Of a DNA stretch of 12,123 nucleotides, positions 8,941 to 12,123 are shown one piece after another (position 1 is the first letter of the stretch; every line of letters starts with the position of its first letter). Made by a program: the position numbers and the translations under genes. The stretch lies in contig NHDS01000012.1 in the NCBI GenBank assembly GCA_002167215.1, forward strand, positions 1-12,123, given 5' to 3'. The notes below the pieces were generated by a model. It did no database searches. It saw nothing but the letters and a program-made list of their open reading frames with translations, and was not told the DNA's origin. The stretch is from Pelagibacteraceae bacterium TMED65. GTDB taxonomy: Bacteria; Pseudomonadota; Alphaproteobacteria; TMED127.

Positions 8941-9815
8941 AATATATTCATGGCCTTTCTCATAGCGTCACCAATTGTTGTGATTGTGTCAGCTACAGTA
9001 ACACCTGCTGATCTTAGAGAATCTTTTTTAGCATCAGCAGTTTCTGCTCCGCTGTTAACAATTGCTCCCGCATGACCAAGCTTTCTACCTTTTGGTGCAG
9101 CTGCACCGGCAACGAATGCGGCTACAGGTTTGTTGTGTTTTCCTTTCCAAGTTCTGATGAATTCAGCACCGTCAATTTCAGCAGTTCCACCAATTTCCCC
9201 AATCAAAACAATGCCGTCTGTGTCTGTGTCATCTAAAAATAACTCAAGGGCATCCACAAAGTTTGTGCCATTTACTGGGTCTCCACCAATTCCAATTATT
9301 GTAGATTGTCCTAATTCCGCTGTTTGCACCGCTGATTCATAAGAAAGAGTTCCAGATCTTGATACAACTCCAATTCTGCCAGGTTTACATATATGACCAG
9401 GAATAATACCAATTTTACCAATACCAGGTGTAAGAACACCGGGACAATTTGGCCCAACTAATCTGGTTTTAGCCCCTTTCATTTCTCTTCTTACTCTTTG
9501 CATGTCGCTTGTGGGAATTCCGTCTGTGATACAAACTACTAGATCAAGTTCGGCTTCTACGGCCTCTAGTATTGCATCAGCTGCGAAAGGGGGGGGAACA
9601 AAAACTCCACTTGCATTGCACCCAGTTTCTTTTTTTGCTTCTGCTACTGTATTAAACACAGGGACATTTAAATGCTTTGTCCCACCTTTCTCTGGTGTTA
9701 CCCCACCAACTATCTTTGTATTATACTCAATTGCTCTTTCAGAGTGAAATGTGCCTTGTGCACCTGTAAAACCCTGACAAATGATTTTAGATTCTTTGGT
9801 AAGTAACACGGCCAC
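8937..9815 (-). CDS. sucD: Succinyl-CoA synthetase alpha subunit, GTG start
   Basis: This is the CoA-binding and phosphohistidine subunit of succinyl-CoA synthetase, which makes succinate and ATP or GTP from succinyl-CoA in the TCA cycle. The 292-residue product has the CoA-binding loop [12 protein letters not shown] (15-26), [10 protein letters not shown] (73-82), the [11 protein letters not shown] segment (121-131), [12 protein letters not shown] (149-160), [12 protein letters not shown] (175-186) and the active-site GHAGAI, with the phosphorylated histidine at 248. It matches the SucD pattern, not malate-CoA ligase: [12 protein letters not shown] and [13 protein letters not shown] are SucD-like. 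The start is GTG, sharing one base with the sucC stop (TAGTG), with AAAGGA upstream at the end of sucC. The sequence closing with [10 protein letters not shown] is somewhat unlike the usual alphaproteobacterial ending. Confidence 0.97.
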   Translation of the reverse strand: MAVLLTKESKIICQGFTGAQGTFHSERAIEYNTKIVGGVTPEKGGTKHLNVPVFNTVAEAKKETGCNASGVFVPPPFAADAILEAVEAELDLVVCITDGIPTSDMQRVRREMKGAKTRLVGPNCPGVLTPGIGKIGIIPGHICKPGRIGVVSRSGTLSYESAVQTAELGQSTIIGIGGDPVNGTNFVDALELFLDDTDTDGIVLIGEIGGTAEIDGAEFIRTWKGKHNKPVAAFVAGAAAPKGRKLGHAGAIVNSGAETADAKKDSLRSAGVTVADTITTIGDAMRKAMNIL

Positions 9816-10984
9816 TATTTTTTTTCCTTTACCATGGAAACAACATCTTTAGCTGCCTGTTCCATTGTATCAACTGGTTTTATTGGAAAACCAGAGTTTT
9901 TTAGTATATCCATTCCAATGTCAACATTAGTGCCTTCTAACCTTACTACCAGTGGTTTGTCCAAACCAACTTCTTTGGATGCATTAACTAGACCTGTCGC
10001 AATATCATTACATCTCATCATTCCACCAAATATATTAATTAGAATTCCTTTAACATCAGGATCCTTATAAATTAATTTAAATGCTGCAGCAACTCTTTCT
10101 GGGGTTGCAGCTCCTGCAACATCCATAAAATTTGCAGCTTCACCTCCATAGTATTTGATAATATCCATGGTTGCCATTGATAACCCTGCTCCATTAACCA
10201 TCAAGCCAATATTTCCATCGAGTTTTACATAATTTAAGTCATGTCTGGCAGCCTCTAATTCAAGAGGATCATATTCATTTTCATCCTTCATTTCTGCCAC
10301 ACCTCTTTGCCTGTAAAGAGCGTTGTCATCAAACGAGGCTTTGCAGTCAATAATAACTACTTCTCCTTCTTTTGTAACAGCCAAAGGGTTTATTTCAATC
10401 ATTGCGGCATCAAGCTCAACAAAGGCTTTATAAATTGCACGGAGATTTTTTTGTGCTTTTTTAGCTATTGATCCTGTAAGACCTAGATTATAAACAATTG
10501 TTCTTGCATGGTGTGTAAGTAGATTTGAACCTGGAGAAATTTTGATGTTATAAATTTCTTCTGGGTTTTTCTCTGAAACATCCTCAATGTCTACACCACC
10601 ACTTTTAGAATAAATTATAGTATTACCCCCTGTCTCTCTATCAATTGTAATACACAAATAAAGTTCGTTTTGAATATTATAACCTTTTTCAAGATATACT
10701 CTTCTTACTATTTTTCCAGTTTCTGAGGTCTGTGGCGTCACTATTTTCATTCCAATCATTTTATCAACGGTCTGAATAACTTCTGCATCATTTTTACATA
10801 TTTTTACACCACCAGCTTTTCCTCGACCACCAGCATGAACTTGTGCTTTGACTACTATTCTGTCTTCATTAAGCCATGTAACAATATTTTCTGCTTCATG
10901 GGTTTGATACACAACCTCTCCAGGAGGTATTGAAACTCCAAATTTTGATAAAAGTTGTTTGGCTTGATACTCGTGAATATCCAT
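9815..10984 (-). CDS. sucC: Succinyl-CoA synthetase beta subunit
   Basis: This is the ATP-grasp, nucleotide- and succinate-binding subunit that pairs with SucD. The 389-residue product has the N-terminal signature [12 protein letters not shown], the nucleotide-binding [17 protein letters not shown] (45-61), the metal site with Glu197 and Asn199 in EINPL and Asp213 in [14 protein letters not shown] (218-226), and the C-terminal succinate-side motifs [13 protein letters not shown] (262-274), NIFGGMMRC (317-325) and RLEGTNVD (348-355). Catalytic residues are all present. One departure is DVAGAAT at 288-294, where most family members read DVGGGAT. The ATG has AGGA seven bases upstream at 10992-10995. 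The gene follows mdh by 76 bp and is chained to sucD by a one-base overlap. Nucleotide preference cannot be told from the sequence. Confidence 0.97.
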   Translation of the reverse strand: MDIHEYQAKQLLSKFGVSIPPGEVVYQTHEAENIVTWLNEDRIVVKAQVHAGGRGKAGGVKICKNDAEVIQTVDKMIGMKIVTPQTSETGKIVRRVYLEKGYNIQNELYLCITIDRETGGNTIIYSKSGGVDIEDVSEKNPEEIYNIKISPGSNLLTHHARTIVYNLGLTGSIAKKAQKNLRAIYKAFVELDAAMIEINPLAVTKEGEVVIIDCKASFDDNALYRQRGVAEMKDENEYDPLELEAARHDLNYVKLDGNIGLMVNGAGLSMATMDIIKYYGGEAANFMDVAGAATPERVAAAFKLIYKDPDVKGILINIFGGMMRCNDIATGLVNASKEVGLDKPLVVRLEGTNVDIGMDILKNSGFPIKPVDTMEQAAKDVVSMVKEKK

Positions 10985-10991
10985 TGAAAAT

Positions 10992-10995
10992 TCCT
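10992..10995 (-). promoter_or_regulatory. Shine-Dalgarno of sucC
   Basis: AGGA on the minus strand lies seven bases before the sucC ATG, in the 76-bp mdh-sucC gap. It gives sucC an independent ribosome entry site, unlike the two coupled genes behind it. Confidence 0.6.
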
Positions 10996-11005
10996 AAAAA
11001 TTACA

Positions 11006-11020
11006 CTACGTAGGTTACCT
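11006..11020. repeat. Overlapping palindromes in the mdh-sucC gap
   Basis: CTACGTAG (11006-11013) is a perfect 8-bp palindrome. It overlaps by two bases AGGTTACCT (11012-11020), a 9-bp palindrome with a central base. They lie 22-36 bp upstream of the sucC start in the 76-bp gap, and no convincing -35/-10 pair is seen beside them. An operator is possible. Chance is also possible for elements this short, although their G+C content stands out in AT-rich spacer DNA. Confidence 0.35.
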
Positions 11021-11060
11021 TAAAAAACATGAACGACAATATATAAACGATAATCTAAGT

Positions 11061-12008
11061 TTAGACTAGTAGTTTTTTACATTTTTTTACTAAATCATTC
11101 ACGGAGTTAACCGAATCATCGAATTGTTTTTTTGATTCTTTTGAAAGATTAAGTTCAATGATTTCTTCAACACCATTTTTTCCTATTATTACAGGAACCC
11201 CAACAAATATATCATTATATCCATATTCTCCATTTAAAAAAGCAGAACAAGGAAGGATTTTTCTCTGATCTAAAAGAAATGATTCAAGCATTTCAATTGC
11301 ACTACATGCTGGTGAGTAGAATGCAGAACTGTTTTTCATTAATGCGACAATTTCTCCTCCACCTGCTCTTGTTCTCTTAACAATATTATCAATTGTTTGC
11401 CTTTCTATTTTGTTTTCATCTATAAAATTATTTAGTGGGATGCCAGAAACTGATGTGTAGTCAAGGAGTGGAACCATGCTGTCACCGTGTCCACCCAAAA
11501 CCATAGTTTGAATGCTTTCAACCGATATTCTTAATTCTTGTGATAAAAAAAATCTAAATCTTGCTGAATCTAGTATTCCTGCCATCCCTGTGATCATATT
11601 ATGTTTTATCCCACTCACATTTTTAAGTGACCAGACCATCGCATCTAAAGGGTTCGTTACACATATCACAAATGCATTGGGAGAATATTGTTTAATTGCC
11701 TCTCCAATATCTTTCATAATAGCAAAATTTGTTTCTATCAAATCATCTCGGCTCATCCCTGGTTTTCTAGCAATACCTGCAGTAATAATAATTGCTGAAC
11801 TGTTTTGAATTTTTGATATATCTGAGAATCCTTCAATTTTTAAGTTTAAGTTTTCAACAGGAAAACTTTGGGCAAGATCTAGACATTTTCCCTCTGCAAG
11901 ACCTTCAACAATGTCCACCATTGTGATTTGGCCAATTTGTTTTCTTGATAAATTGTAAGCTAAAATAGTTCCAATATTACCAGCACCTATGAGACTAATT
12001 TTTTTCAT
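11061..12008 (-). CDS. mdh: Malate dehydrogenase, LDH-like type
   Basis: This enzyme oxidises malate to oxaloacetate with NAD in the TCA cycle, in the cytoplasm. The 315-residue product has the Rossmann start GAGNIG (8-13) with Asp32 for the NAD ribose. The mobile loop IARKPGMSRDDL (79-90) has Arg81 for malate specificity (lactate dehydrogenases have Gln here) and Arg87. Further motifs are VTNPLD (117-122), Asp147 and Arg150 in LDSAR, and the catalytic His174 in GGHGDSMVP (172-180). This is the LDH-like MDH clade usual in alphaproteobacteria. The C-terminal 30 residues are Lys/Ser-rich and diverged. The start ATG lies 23 bp after the stop of the preceding frame with only a weak AAGAG upstream. 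It probably heads or continues an operon with sucC-sucD. Confidence 0.97.
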   Translation of the reverse strand: MKKISLIGAGNIGTILAYNLSRKQIGQITMVDIVEGLAEGKCLDLAQSFPVENLNLKIEGFSDISKIQNSSAIIITAGIARKPGMSRDDLIETNFAIMKDIGEAIKQYSPNAFVICVTNPLDAMVWSLKNVSGIKHNMITGMAGILDSARFRFFLSQELRISVESIQTMVLGGHGDSMVPLLDYTSVSGIPLNNFIDENKIERQTIDNIVKRTRAGGGEIVALMKNSSAFYSPACSAIEMLESFLLDQRKILPCSAFLNGEYGYNDIFVGVPVIIGKNGVEEIIELNLSKESKKQFDDSVNSVNDLVKKCKKLLV

Positions 12009-12031
12009 TTAACTCTTGAATAATACTAACT

Positions 12032-12123
12032 CTATATTATGTCTAGCCCAATATCCACAGAATAAGAAGAATTTGTAATCTTGCTTGTAGATATAAATTC
12101 TACATTAAGTTTTGAATATTTGG
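12032..12123 (-). CDS. C-terminal fragment of an unidentified gene
   Basis: This is the only minus-strand frame open from the window edge. It gives 29 codons before a TAG, 23 bp upstream of mdh. The tail reads as alternating polar and hydrophobic residues and ends SVDIGLDII, which suggests a beta-strand. I do not recognise it. The tight spacing to mdh fits an operon partner, but an opening this short could also be chance in a noncoding edge. The start lies outside the window. Confidence 0.35.
   Translation of the reverse strand, partial: KYSKLNVEFISTSKITNSSYSVDIGLDII

Noticed and set aside
8937..10984. Malate-CoA ligase (mtkAB) instead of sucCD
   Set aside because: The alpha subunit carries the SucD-type [12 protein letters not shown] and [12 protein letters not shown] motifs, and the beta subunit NIFGGMMRC, not the MtkA-type NIFAGINRC. 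No serine-cycle genes are nearby, and mdh is the upstream neighbour.
11061..12008. Lactate dehydrogenase
   Set aside because: Arg81 in ARKPGMSR replaces the glutamine that gives lactate specificity, and the TCA neighbours support malate dehydrogenase.

Overview
The window looks like chromosomal DNA from an AT-rich, streamlined alphaproteobacterium. The evidence is threefold. The five F1 ATP synthase genes stand alone in the order atpH-A-G-D-C, without F0 genes, and lie directly downstream of priA. A DUF484 gene sits next to xerC. A lactate-dehydrogenase-like malate dehydrogenase precedes sucCD. Lysine, asparagine and isoleucine are abundant, A/T homopolymers are frequent and intergenic gaps are nearly absent, which fits a marine SAR11-, HIMB59- or AEGEAN-169-like lineage. 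The exact clade is inference. The core genes (atpA, atpD, sucC, sucD) are visibly less AT-biased than priA, the DUF484 gene and xerC; I read this as expression-linked codon bias, not gene transfer.

Layout. Positions 30-4760, minus strand, carry the F1 operon (transcribed atpH, atpA, atpG, atpD, atpC) with gaps of 2-18 bp and one 8-bp overlap. Upstream on the same strand is priA (4825-6792). A 68-bp divergent spacer (6793-6860) separates priA from the plus-strand pair DUF484-xerC (6861-8415). The xerC stop codon abuts the stop codon of a minus-strand cluster transcribed mdh (11061-12008), sucC (9815-10984), sucD (8937-9815) and a tandem-ACT-domain gene (8416-8940). The last three are joined by one- and four-base stop/start overlaps. 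At the right edge lies a 29-codon C-terminal fragment of an unidentified minus-strand gene. No stretch above about 76 bp lacks a gene. I see no tRNA, rRNA, CRISPR array, insertion sequence or prophage gene.

How the genes work together. Mdh and succinyl-CoA synthetase are TCA-cycle enzymes yielding NADH and ATP/GTP, and the F1 sector makes ATP from the proton gradient, so the flanks are energy metabolism. The centre (PriA, DUF484, XerC) handles replication restart and probably chromosome dimer resolution.

I found no clearly new system. The most interesting points are a GcvR-like ACT gene translationally chained to sucCD, back-to-back leaderless promoters between priA and the DUF484 gene, a shortened epsilon subunit, a compact PriA that seems to lack its winged-helix linker, and 11-12-base A runs inside the DUF484 and xerC reading frames.
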